This document shows positions 5,924 to 12,980 of a stretch of 14,630 nt of DNA, piece by piece. The position numbers and the translations under genes are program-made. The stretch's first letter is position 1. The number at the start of each line of letters is the position of its first letter. The notes below the pieces were generated by a model that saw nothing but the letters and a program-made list of their open reading frames with translations, was not told the DNA's origin and made no database searches. The stretch is from JBCCZC01 sp039188505. Its GTDB lineage: Bacteria; Pseudomonadota; Gammaproteobacteria; Xanthomonadales; SZUA-38. The stretch spans positions 1-14,630 of the forward strand of contig JBCCZC010000109.1 in the NCBI GenBank assembly GCA_039188505.1, read 5' to 3'.

Positions 5924-7870
5924 TCAATCCGGATCCCCGGGCGATAGCACGGGCCTCGCCACGAGATCGATCTGGCGCGATACGTTGCGGGAAACCAGGA
6001 CCCGCTCGCCGTCCGGTGAGACGTCGAGGGCGAGGCCGACGATGTCTGATCCCTGCGCGGCCAGTCGCTCGGTCCGACCGATCTCGAAGTCGTGGCGCCA
6101 GACGCCGTCATGCGTCGCCCAGACCAGGAAGCGCCCCGAGGCGGCCCAGTGATCGCTGGCAGAGAAATCCTGCACGAAGACCGGTTCGGCCCGGTCGCCG
6201 TCGATCCGATGCAGGCCGACCCGATCGGCAATGGTCGCCAGCGGTAGGCCACCGGGACCGACCTCGAGGCGCCGGACGTCGAGGTTGGACCAGCGCCCGA
6301 TACCGGTGTCCGTGGCGCGAAACACACCGCGACCCGCACCGTCTCGTCCGGTGGCGAGGACGGAGCCATCCGGCAGGGCGACCGCCTCGAGGGGCGCGAA
6401 GTCCGCAGGGACAAGCATCGTCGCCGTACCGTCGATGGCCACCCGCACGACTTCGCTGCCGCGCGGCGTGAAAGCGACGACGAGGAGAACGTCGTCACTG
6501 GCCCAGTACGGTCGCGAAACGCGCCCGACGGAAACCTCGAAGAGTCGCTTGGGGCTAGCGCCGTCCGCATCCGCTAGCCAGACCGCCGGGTGTCCCGTCC
6601 GGTTGGAGATGAAGGCGAGCCGCCGCCCGTCCGGCGACAACCGCGGGTGATTGTCGTAGCGCAGCGAGTCGACGATCGCGCGCCGGTCGCCGACCATGAA
6701 GATATCGGCGTCGTAGATCGGCTGCTCGTACACGATCCAGCGGTCGTTGGCGACGACGGCCATCGCGTCCGTGCCCCCGTGGGAGCGAAAGATCTGCCGA
6801 TCCACGCGCCCCGACCAGATCTCCCGCATGCTGAGGCGGTCGGAGACGAAGACAAAGGTCTCGTCGTCGAACCAGTCGACGCCGAAGACCATCTGGCCAT
6901 CATTGGTCTGGGGCCGGGCACCGGCGCCGGTACCCAGCTCGAGGAGCATCAGCTCGGAGATGATCGCCGTGCCGCGCGCGAACAGCAGGCGCTCGCCAGC
7001 CGGCGAAACGGCAGGTAGCTGGTCGTATTGCCCGACCGGCGGCGCGGTTAGCGTCTCGACGTCCCCGGTTTCCGCGTCCAGGCGCGCGATGCCGCCGCCC
7101 GGCACGGCGAAATACACGGCACTGCTGTCCGGTGCCCAGTCGATGCCGGAACGCCCCCCGGCGCAAGGGACGCCGGGGCCAGCGACATCTTGCTCACGCA
7201 GCGTCAGTACGCAGCGGCCGCTCCCGCTACGGACCTCGGCGGTGCGGCGACCGTCGGGCGAAGGCAGCGCGATCACGACGCCCGCCGCCACATCGACGGA
7301 CGCGAGGTTCAGCGTGTCGAGATCCACCTCCCAGACCGTGGCCGGCGCACGGTCGACCGGGCCTCGAGCGAAGCGCACGCGATCGTCGACGAGCGTCGGC
7401 AGCATGGCCGCGCCCTCGAACGACGTCAGGTCCACGGGAGGACCGAGCCGGAGGTGCGCGGTCTCGGCGGCCGGGCCTGCCGAACGAAGGACGAGGAAGA
7501 GCCCGAGGAGCATCAGCGCGACGACAGCCACGCCTGCCCGGACCTGCCAGGCTCCCGGGGCGGGCGCCGGCGCCGCGGGGCGCAGCCGATAACCGCGGCG
7601 AGGAATGGTCTCGACATGGCGCGGTGCTCGGGCGGATTCGCCAAGCGCCTGACGAAGCTCGACGACGACCCGGGACAGACCCTCGTCGCTGAGACCGACC
7701 CCGTCACAGAGCTCGGCCCGGGTTACCACCTCGCCGTCAGCCGAGTGCAGTTGCGCGAGGACCGCCATGGCCTTGGGCGATAGCCGCTGGCGCTGATCGC
7801 CGTCCACCAGCTCGTTCGCGCTGGCGTCGACGGTCCAGGAACCCAGGGAGAAGCGCGCGCTGGCGGCCAT
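5924..7870 (-). CDS. Membrane-anchored winged-helix regulator with C-terminal beta-propeller (ToxR/CadC-type architecture)
   Basis: This 648-residue protein has three parts. Residues about 5-97 form an OmpR/PhoB-type winged helix: L-S-P-K-A-M-A-V-L, a recognition helix L-S-R-V-V-V-E-L-R-Q-A-L, and the wing H-V-E-T-I-P-R-R-G-Y-R-L. A proline-rich linker leads to one transmembrane helix at about 112-129. The remaining roughly 510 residues form TolB/WD40-like propeller blades, with a clear repeat near 411-436 (S-P-D-G-R-R-L-A-F-I-S-N-R) and others at 204-210 and 289-298. Cys220 and Cys236 could form a disulfide in the oxidising periplasm. The design places DNA binding in the cytoplasm and sensing outside. 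No receiver domain is present. The ATG at 7870 has GGAAGG 8 nt upstream. It heads the M20-cyclotransferase set and diverges from the secreted propeller gene, which are its likely targets. Confidence 0.87.
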   Translation of the reverse strand: MAASARFSLGSWTVDASANELVDGDQRQRLSPKAMAVLAQLHSADGEVVTRAELCDGVGLSDEGLSRVVVELRQALGESARAPRHVETIPRRGYRLRPAAPAPAPGAWQVRAGVAVVALMLLGLFLVLRSAGPAAETAHLRLGPPVDLTSFEGAAMLPTLVDDRVRFARGPVDRAPATVWEVDLDTLNLASVDVAAGVVIALPSPDGRRTAEVRSGSGRCVLTLREQDVAGPGVPCAGGRSGIDWAPDSSAVYFAVPGGGIARLDAETGDVETLTAPPVGQYDQLPAVSPAGERLLFARGTAIISELMLLELGTGAGARPQTNDGQMVFGVDWFDDETFVFVSDRLSMREIWSGRVDRQIFRSHGGTDAMAVVANDRWIVYEQPIYDADIFMVGDRRAIVDSLRYDNHPRLSPDGRRLAFISNRTGHPAVWLADADGASPKRLFEVSVGRVSRPYWASDDVLLVVAFTPRGSEVVRVAIDGTATMLVPADFAPLEAVALPDGSVLATGRDGAGRGVFRATDTGIGRWSNLDVRRLEVGPGGLPLATIADRVGLHRIDGDRAEPVFVQDFSASDHWAASGRFLVWATHDGVWRHDFEIGRTERLAAQGSDIVGLALDVSPDGERVLVSRNVSRQIDLVARPVLSPGDPD

Positions 7871-7881
7871 TGCCGTGCCTT

Positions 7882-7899
7882 CCGAAGAAAAACCGAAGA
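7882..7899. promoter_or_regulatory. 11-bp-period direct repeat next to regulator start (candidate operator)
   Basis: CCGAAGA occurs at 7882-7888 and again at 7893-7899, exactly 11 bp apart, which is one helical turn. OmpR/PhoB-type winged helices commonly bind direct repeats with this period, and the adjacent minus-strand gene encodes such a domain. The proximal copy overlaps the ribosome-binding region of the regulator, so binding here would fit autorepression. Function is inferred. Confidence 0.35.
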
Positions 7900-7905
7900 T
7901 CTTCG
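7894..7905. promoter_or_regulatory. 12-bp perfect palindrome in divergent intergenic region
   Basis: CGAAGATCTTCG reads the same on both strands. It overlaps the second copy of the 11-bp-period repeat and lies 24 bp from the regulator start and 73 bp from the start of the secreted propeller gene. A looser pair, TTCGCG (7902-7907) and CGCGAA (7926-7931), flanks the centre of the gap. It could be an operator for either gene, but no binding data exist here. Confidence 0.3.
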
Positions 7906-7978
7906 CGAGCCCTTCCGCAGGTGTCCGCGAACTGTCGATTGCATTGTAAGCCCTCGAACAGACACGGAGACCCGAATC

Positions 7979-9289
7979 ATGCGCAATCGCCTACTGCTCG
8001 CCTGCCTCATGCTCGCCACCGGCGCCGAAGCGCAGGACTGCGAGGCCCGGCTGTACGCCAGCGGCTACGGCTCGAACAACATCCACGTCTACGACGGCTG
8101 CACCGGCGAGCCAATCGCGAACCTCGACCGGGCCGGCAACATCGTGGGTGCCCAGGCGACGGCCCTCGGAGCAGACGGGTTCCTCTACGTCGTCAGCGAG
8201 GAGAACGGACGCATCCTGCGCTACCGCGCGGAAGATCGCTCCCTTGATGGCACCTTCGCCGGCGGCGACGGACCCGCGCTCAACGTCCGGCGCCCCACCG
8301 GCCTTACCTTCGCCCCGGACGGTTCGCTCCTGGTCGCGGGCTACGACTCCAACGACGTCGTGCGACTCGACGCAACGACGGGTGCCCAGCTTGCCGAGTA
8401 CGACCTGGGTTCGGTCGGTCTCCAGGGCGCCGATGCGGGCATGGTCGTGACCAGCGAGGGGCTACTGCTGGTTCCCGGCTTCGACTCCAACAGCATTGCT
8501 GCCGTTGACCTCGAATCCGGCAACGTCAGCGAGTGGGCGGCGTCGGGCACCGGCGGACTGCGCAACCCGCGGGTCATCGTCGACGACGTTGCGAACGACC
8601 GCTTCCTCGTGACGAGCTGGGGCAGCAACCGGATCCTCGCCTTCGACCGGAACGGCGGGTACATCGAGGACGTGCTGCGAACGATCGCCCCGACGGGCCT
8701 CGTGATCGAGGCCACCGGCACGCTCCTCGTCACCAGTGACCAGCTCCCCCAGGTCACCCGCTACGGCGCCAGCGGCACCAACCTCGGGATCGTGGTCACG
8801 CGGGCGGCTGGCGGGCTGGACGGTGCCACGTTCCTCACGCTCACGGGCTCGACGGTCTCGGAAGGCGAACCGGGCGGGGAGCCTGCGGCCGACCAGAGCT
8901 GGATCATCGGAGCGGGTGCCTTCGACGGCCTGACGCTCACGGTCGAGGGGGTGATCACCGGCGGCGCTGCCTTCGGCGACGCGTTCGACCCGAGTGCGGT
9001 CAACCGATTCCCCTGGGGCACGCTCAGCTTCACGCTCGCCGACTGCGCGTCCGGCGCTTTTGCCTGGACGCCTGCCGACGCCACGGTACCGGCGGGCAGC
9101 TACGACGTCGTTCGCGTCGCACCGAACCGGGCACAGGCGGAGTGCGAAGCGACCGGCCTGGGCGTCGGCGCTGCGACCGGCACCTGGTTCGGCGGCGCCC
9201 CCCGCGACGGCGAGGGCTTCATGATCGACGTTCTCGACGACAGCAGCGCCGTGCTCACCTGGTACACCTACCGGGTGAGCGACGTCTGA
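7979..9289 (+). CDS. Secreted NHL/Vgb-like beta-propeller protein with atypical C-terminal module
   Basis: This 436-residue protein has a signal peptide (about 1-18, ending G-A-E-A). Residues about 22-290 form six propeller-like repeats of about 45 residues, each with a pattern like D-G-x-L-L-V-x-G-x-D-S-N-x-I-x-x-x-D. Examples start near 28, 66, 113, 160, 207 and 247. The C-terminus (307-436) resembles a module common in secreted proteins of related bacteria but in swapped order: Q-S-W-I-I-G-A-G through W-G-T-L-S-F-T-L-A-D-C, then G-T-W-F ... D-G-E-G-F-M-I-D-V-L ... W-Y-T-Y at the very end. No catalytic motif is seen, so a binding or structural role is likely, though lyase-type propellers exist. 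The ATG at 7979 has CGGAGA about 9 nt upstream. It is divergent from the membrane regulator. Confidence 0.82.
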   Translation: MRNRLLLACLMLATGAEAQDCEARLYASGYGSNNIHVYDGCTGEPIANLDRAGNIVGAQATALGADGFLYVVSEENGRILRYRAEDRSLDGTFAGGDGPALNVRRPTGLTFAPDGSLLVAGYDSNDVVRLDATTGAQLAEYDLGSVGLQGADAGMVVTSEGLLLVPGFDSNSIAAVDLESGNVSEWAASGTGGLRNPRVIVDDVANDRFLVTSWGSNRILAFDRNGGYIEDVLRTIAPTGLVIEATGTLLVTSDQLPQVTRYGASGTNLGIVVTRAAGGLDGATFLTLTGSTVSEGEPGGEPAADQSWIIGAGAFDGLTLTVEGVITGGAAFGDAFDPSAVNRFPWGTLSFTLADCASGAFAWTPADATVPAGSYDVVRVAPNRAQAECEATGLGVGAATGTWFGGAPRDGEGFMIDVLDDSSAVLTWYTYRVSDV

Positions 9290-9408
9290 AGAGCCAGCTA
9301 CCGACAGGGACGCGTGGCCGGCGCCCCCGTTGCGAACCTTCAGGCGCCGTATCCGGCTGAACGGACCACCGGAACCGGGCCAATTCCAACGGTCGGTGCG
9401 CCCTCGGG
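9290..9408. other. Gap between convergent genes without recognisable content
   Basis: These 119 bp separate the secreted propeller gene from the convergent M20D gene. I see GC-rich sequence with short inverted repeats such as CCGG-AA-CCGG, but no strong hairpin plus T-run and no plausible coding frame. Confidence 0.5.
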
Positions 9409-10734
9409 CTACCCGTCTCCCAGCAGCTCAAGAACGGCCACGATCATCGCGTGCGTGCCGGCCACGACCGAGGGTTCCGGCTCGATCCGGAAGAATGGTG
9501 AATGGTGCGAAGGCAGCGGCAGACCGCGCTTTGCCTCGGCGTCCAGGTCGGCCTGCGAGGTGCCGCCGACCGAGAAGTACACGCCGGGGACCCGGTCCTC
9601 CGTCTGGACTAAATAGGCGAAGTCCTCGGCGCCCATGCCCGTGCGCTCGGCGGCAAAGATCGCGTCGTCACCGAGCTCTCGCCGGAACGCGGTCAGAATG
9701 CGGTTGGTCAACATCGGATCGTTGTTCGTCGTCGGCGTCGACTCGCCCGCCGGCGCGACGACCGGCAGCAGGTCATCGGGAAGTCCGGCCGCCCGGCCGA
9801 TCCCGTCGGCCACCCGCTCGATTCCCGCGAGCAGCTTGGCCCGCGTCACTTCGCTGTCGGCACGGACCGTCAGCTGCAGCTCCGCCCGATCGGGGATGAT
9901 GTTGTGCTTGAAGCCGGCGTTGAAGGCGCCGACCGTTACGACACCGGGCTCGAGCGGCGACAGCTCCCGGCTGACCAGGCCCTGCAGCGCGACGACGAGC
10001 TGGGAGGCGATGTAGATCGGGTCCTTGCCCCGGTGCGGCGACGCACCGTGGGCGCCGACCCCGCGGACGGTGATGTTGATGCTGTCCGACGAGGAGTAGG
10101 TCAGTCCCGGACGGACAGAGACCTTACCCGCCGGCCGGCCGGCTGCCACGTGGAAAGCCACGGCATAGTCGGGCACCCCGAAGCGCTCATAGAGGCCGTC
10201 CTCGAGCATGGCCTTGGCACCGCTGATGCGCTCCTCGGCAGGCTGGGCGACGAACATGACCGTCCCGGACCACTCGTCCAGGCGCTCCGCGAGCTGGCGC
10301 GCGGCGCCGATGAGGGCGGTGATGTGGACGTCGTGCCCGCAGGCGTGCATCACCGGCACGACCTGGCCCGTGATGTCCTCCTGCATGGCCTCGGACTGGT
10401 ACGGCAGGCCCGAGTCCTCCTTGATGGGCAGCCCGTCCATGTCGGCGCGTACCAGAATCATCGGCCCCGTGCCGTTCTCGAGCATGCCGACCACCCCGGT
10501 CTGCCCGATGCCCTCGGTCACCTCGATCCCGAGCGATCGAAGCTCGCTGGCGATCCGTTTCGCAGTCTCGAACTCGCGGAAGGAGAGTTCGGGGTTGCGG
10601 TGGAAGTGGATGAAGAGCGGCTCGAGGTAGCTCTCGTAGTCCGCCTCGACGGCGCCGCGAAGGTCGGCCGCGCCCGGCGGAGCGGCGAGAAGGCCCGCGA
10701 TGAGGAGCATGGTGGCGACGAAGGACTGATGCAT
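9409..10734 (-). CDS. Exported M20D amidohydrolase (hippurate / N-acyl-amino-acid hydrolase-like)
   Basis: This 441-residue protein begins with a signal peptide (hydrophobic 6-20, then P-G-A-A-D). The M20D subfamily features are complete: H-F-H-R-N-P-E-L-S (43-51), R-A-D-M-D-G-L-P (96-103), H-A-C132-G-H134-D, the Q-P-A-E167-E168 catalytic/metal pair, H195 in F-H-V, the dimerisation-domain G-A-H-G-A-S-P-H, and a C-terminal H-H411-S-P-F. Relatives split N-acyl amino acids such as hippurate, or auxin-amino-acid conjugates. The acyl group here is unknown. The ATG at 10734 has GGAG about 9 nt upstream. In-frame upstream starts (10755 and much earlier) lack a ribosome-binding site or run into the kinase gene. 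It is 64 bp behind the FGGY kinase and may share its transcript or have its own promoter. Confidence 0.88.
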   Translation of the reverse strand: MHQSFVATMLLIAGLLAAPPGAADLRGAVEADYESYLEPLFIHFHRNPELSFREFETAKRIASELRSLGIEVTEGIGQTGVVGMLENGTGPMILVRADMDGLPIKEDSGLPYQSEAMQEDITGQVVPVMHACGHDVHITALIGAARQLAERLDEWSGTVMFVAQPAEERISGAKAMLEDGLYERFGVPDYAVAFHVAAGRPAGKVSVRPGLTYSSSDSINITVRGVGAHGASPHRGKDPIYIASQLVVALQGLVSRELSPLEPGVVTVGAFNAGFKHNIIPDRAELQLTVRADSEVTRAKLLAGIERVADGIGRAAGLPDDLLPVVAPAGESTPTTNNDPMLTNRILTAFRRELGDDAIFAAERTGMGAEDFAYLVQTEDRVPGVYFSVGGTSQADLDAEAKRGLPLPSHHSPFFRIEPEPSVVAGTHAMIVAVLELLGDG

Positions 10735-10787
10735 CGAGGAATCTCCGCTGGGCATGAGGAAATCCGGAGCGATTCTGTCGATCGGAA

Positions 10788-10793
10788 TGTCAA
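10788..10793 (-). promoter_or_regulatory. Consensus -35-like TTGACA upstream of the M20D amidohydrolase
   Basis: The minus strand reads TTGACA here, about 54 bp before the M20D start and just inside the gap after the kinase stop. It is followed directly by an imperfect 17-bp palindrome, ATTCCG-N5-CAGAAT (10772-10788, minus strand). No good -10 hexamer stands at 16-18 bp, so a separate promoter is only suggested. Confidence 0.25.
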
Positions 10794-10798
10794 CGGAT

Positions 10799-12187
10799 TC
10801 ACAAGGCCGACGCGGCGAGGATCTTGTCGAGCCAGGCCGACCAGGCGGCGAAGCGTCGCTGAAGACCGTCAACCGGCGTCGGCGCGAAGCGCACCAGCGG
10901 CGGGTCGGGAAGGCCGCCGGCAAGCAGTCGATCCGCGACCCCACGGGAGGTCGTCTCCGTGGCCTCTGGTCGGAACACCGGTCGGGCCAGAAGCGCCGCC
11001 AGCCGTCGACAGAGGGCATCGCTCGCGGCGAGGCCACCGGTGACTACGACTCGACCGGGAGCACCAAGGCAGGCGAGATTGCGCCGCACCAGGAACAGAA
11101 TGCTCTCGACGACACCCCCGCCCCGGTTGGTGCCCGTATCTGTCGCGAAGCGCGACGCCACGTCGCTGCGCCAGTCCGGCGAGCCGATGCCGCCGACGGC
11201 ATTCAGAAAGGCCGTCGGCTCGCGCGGATCAGACAGCCATCGGTCAACGTCCGGAGCGGCCCTGCCCGCCCGCTCGGCATACCAGCTCAGGGCGGCGCCG
11301 GCGCCGTTGACCGTTCCCTCCGCGGCCCGAAGGGTGCCCCCGGCATCCTGCCAGAGGATCGTCTCGAGCAGCCGTTCGTCGACCGCTTCGCCTGCCTCCA
11401 GCCGCCGCAGGACGAAGCCACCGGTGCCGAGGTTGACCAGCACGTCTCCCCTGCCCGCGCTCACGCCGAACGGCACCGCAGACTGGTCACCCAGGCAGCA
11501 GTGAAACGGGATGTCGGTATCGGCCAGGCAGGTCCCGGCCGGCGCCCGGCTGCCGCGTGCTTCCGGCAACCAGGTCCGGTCGATCCCGAAGGCCTCGAGC
11601 AGGCGGTCAGACCAGCGCCCCGACCGATCCATGAGCATCGTCCGCGCGCCGTTGGCGGGATCGATCCAGGGCGCGCTGCCCGTGAGGCGCTGGACCAGCC
11701 ACGTCGACAGCGGCCCCAGGCAGATCGTGCCGGCCTCGGCCGCGGCTCGAACCGCGGGCATCCGATCCAGGCACCAGCGGAACTTGGACGCGCCGAAGTG
11801 GGCGTTCGGGTAGAGCCCGGTGAGCGCTCGGACTTCCTCGGGCGCCGGCGCCAGCGCTTCGAGCTGGGCGCTGGCCCGCGTGTCCTGCCACGACAGCACC
11901 GGCGTCAACGGCGTTCCCGTTTCCCGATTCCAGCACAGCAACGACGAACGTTGCGTCGCGAGGCCCGCAGCGCCGGGGGCCGCACCGTTGCACCGGGCGA
12001 CCGCTTCGGTCAGCGCATCGCGCAGGCTGTCCAGCAGTTCGGTCGGATCCTGCTCCACGAAGCTGCCCGCTCGGCGAAGCGCTACGGGGCGGCGAGCGAC
12101 GGCCACACAGCGCCCGTCCACGGTCCACAGGCTGGCCCGAGAGGCATGGGTCCCCTGATCGAGGGCCAGCACCGTTGGCGCGGTCAC
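10799..12187 (-). CDS. FGGY-family carbohydrate kinase (glycerol kinase-like)
   Basis: This 462-residue kinase is a little shorter than typical glycerol kinase (about 500). Visible FGGY features are the N-terminal phosphate loop D10-Q-G-T-H-A-S-R, the substrate-side segment S-W-Q-D-T-R (99-104), the catalytic-base region G-D234-Q-S-A-V-P-F-G, the nucleotide-binding N-L-G-T-G-G-F (252-258), and the adenosine segment V-T-G-G-L-A-A-S-D. The family uses ATP to phosphorylate glycerol or sugars. D-Q-G-T and S-W-Q-D-T-R look glycerol-kinase-like, but the substrate is unproven. The start is GTG at 12187, which overlaps the TGA of the phosphodiesterase gene as GTGA. A TTG at 12205 would add six residues and is less likely. 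The neighbour could supply glycerol or related polyols. Confidence 0.85.
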   Translation of the reverse strand: MTAPTVLALDQGTHASRASLWTVDGRCVAVARRPVALRRAGSFVEQDPTELLDSLRDALTEAVARCNGAAPGAAGLATQRSSLLCWNRETGTPLTPVLSWQDTRASAQLEALAPAPEEVRALTGLYPNAHFGASKFRWCLDRMPAVRAAAEAGTICLGPLSTWLVQRLTGSAPWIDPANGARTMLMDRSGRWSDRLLEAFGIDRTWLPEARGSRAPAGTCLADTDIPFHCCLGDQSAVPFGVSAGRGDVLVNLGTGGFVLRRLEAGEAVDERLLETILWQDAGGTLRAAEGTVNGAGAALSWYAERAGRAAPDVDRWLSDPREPTAFLNAVGGIGSPDWRSDVASRFATDTGTNRGGGVVESILFLVRRNLACLGAPGRVVVTGGLAASDALCRRLAALLARPVFRPEATETTSRGVADRLLAGGLPDPPLVRFAPTPVDGLQRRFAAWSAWLDKILAASAL

Positions 12188-12921
12188 GCCGCCCCGCCGT
12201 GGCAATCGGTTTCGACCCGCCAGGCGCCCCGCTCCAGCCAGCGAGACGCGGCGACCGCGTCATCCTCGACGTAGACAACCCAGCGAGATGGCACCTCGGG
12301 CAATGGGGCTGGCTCCGGCGGGATCTTCCGAACGTTGCAGAAGAGATAGTCCGCGGCGAGGGAACGCGCGCGTTCGAGGCTGGCCGGTTCCCAGGACGGC
12401 AGAATCCAGCCGACCTCCGGTGTGAGCCCCCGCGCCGCCTGGACCAGCGTCGCATCGAAGGCGATGACCACGGCCCGGTCGGCGTGGTCTCCGAGCCCTC
12501 TGGCCACGGCGGCGACGATGGCGTCTCGGGAATGCGCGTCCAGCATCACCGACTTGAGCTCGACGAACAGGCGGGCGTCGGCAGCGGCGACGAGCTGCGT
12601 GGCCTCCGCGAGCGTGCAGACGGGCGTGCCTGAGAAGCGGTCCCCGAGGCGCGACGCCTCGCCGAAGTCGAGCCGCTGGAGCGCGGCGAGCGGATGCGCC
12701 GCTACGACGCCGTCGATGCCCGCGACCCGCTGCAGGTCCCGGTCGTGGTGCAGCACCGCGACCCCGTCCCGGGAGAGCTGGACGTCGACCTCGAGCCACC
12801 GCGCTCCGGCTTTCAGCGCGGCGACGAGACCCGGCCTGGAGTTCTCGGGAAAGCGCGCCGGCAGCCCACGATGGGCGATCCAGCAGTCGGCTTGCATGGC
12901 GGGTTGCGATCCGTCTCGCAT
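12184..12921 (-). CDS. Glycerophosphodiester phosphodiesterase (cytoplasmic, UgpQ-like)
   Basis: This 245-residue protein has the GDPD TIM-barrel motifs: A-H17-R18-G at the first strand, P-E26-N-S, L-E44-V-D46-V-Q-L-S-x-D-G, V-L-H-H59-D60, and V-E121-L-K123-S. These match the metal and phosphate ligands of enzymes that cut glycerophosphodiesters to sn-glycerol 3-phosphate and an alcohol. No signal peptide is present, so it should act in the cytoplasm like UgpQ. The ATG at 12921 is listed, but its ribosome-binding site is weak. An in-frame ATG eight codons downstream, closer to the H-R-G motif, is equally possible. The gene starts 59 bp from the divergent amidohydrolase and ends inside the start codon of the FGGY kinase. 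Confidence 0.87.
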   Translation of the reverse strand: MRDGSQPAMQADCWIAHRGLPARFPENSRPGLVAALKAGARWLEVDVQLSRDGVAVLHHDRDLQRVAGIDGVVAAHPLAALQRLDFGEASRLGDRFSGTPVCTLAEATQLVAAADARLFVELKSVMLDAHSRDAIVAAVARGLGDHADRAVVIAFDATLVQAARGLTPEVGWILPSWEPASLERARSLAADYLFCNVRKIPPEPAPLPEVPSRWVVYVEDDAVAASRWLERGAWRVETDCHGGAA

Positions 12922-12968
12922 TGTTCGAGTTCATCATGTCGTGCGCGGAGGCGCAAAGCGGCCTCCGC

Positions 12969-12974
12969 TATCAT
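12969..12974 (+). promoter_or_regulatory. -10-like TATCAT placed for a leaderless start
   Basis: TATCAT ends 6 nt before the ATG at 12981, so transcription would start on or beside the A of the start codon. The GAGGG between them abuts the ATG, too close to serve as a normal ribosome-binding site. I see no good -35 at the usual distance. Confidence 0.35.
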
Positions 12975-12980
12975 CGAGGG

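Noticed and set aside
9230..9360. Possible frameshift cutting short the secreted propeller's C-terminal module
   Set aside because: Neither other frame after the stop continues with the expected Q-x-W-x-x-G segment, so the end at 9289 appears genuine.
10735..11037. N-terminal extension of the M20D amidohydrolase into the kinase gene
   Set aside because: The extension is Arg/Ser/Pro-rich out-of-frame kinase sequence, and the downstream ATG at 10734 has both a ribosome-binding site and a signal peptide.
10754..12274. 506-residue open frame on the plus strand opposite the kinase and phosphodiesterase genes
   Set aside because: Antisense shadow frame of GC-rich coding sequence. It has low-complexity Arg/Pro/Ala composition and no domain, while the minus strand carries clear catalytic motifs.
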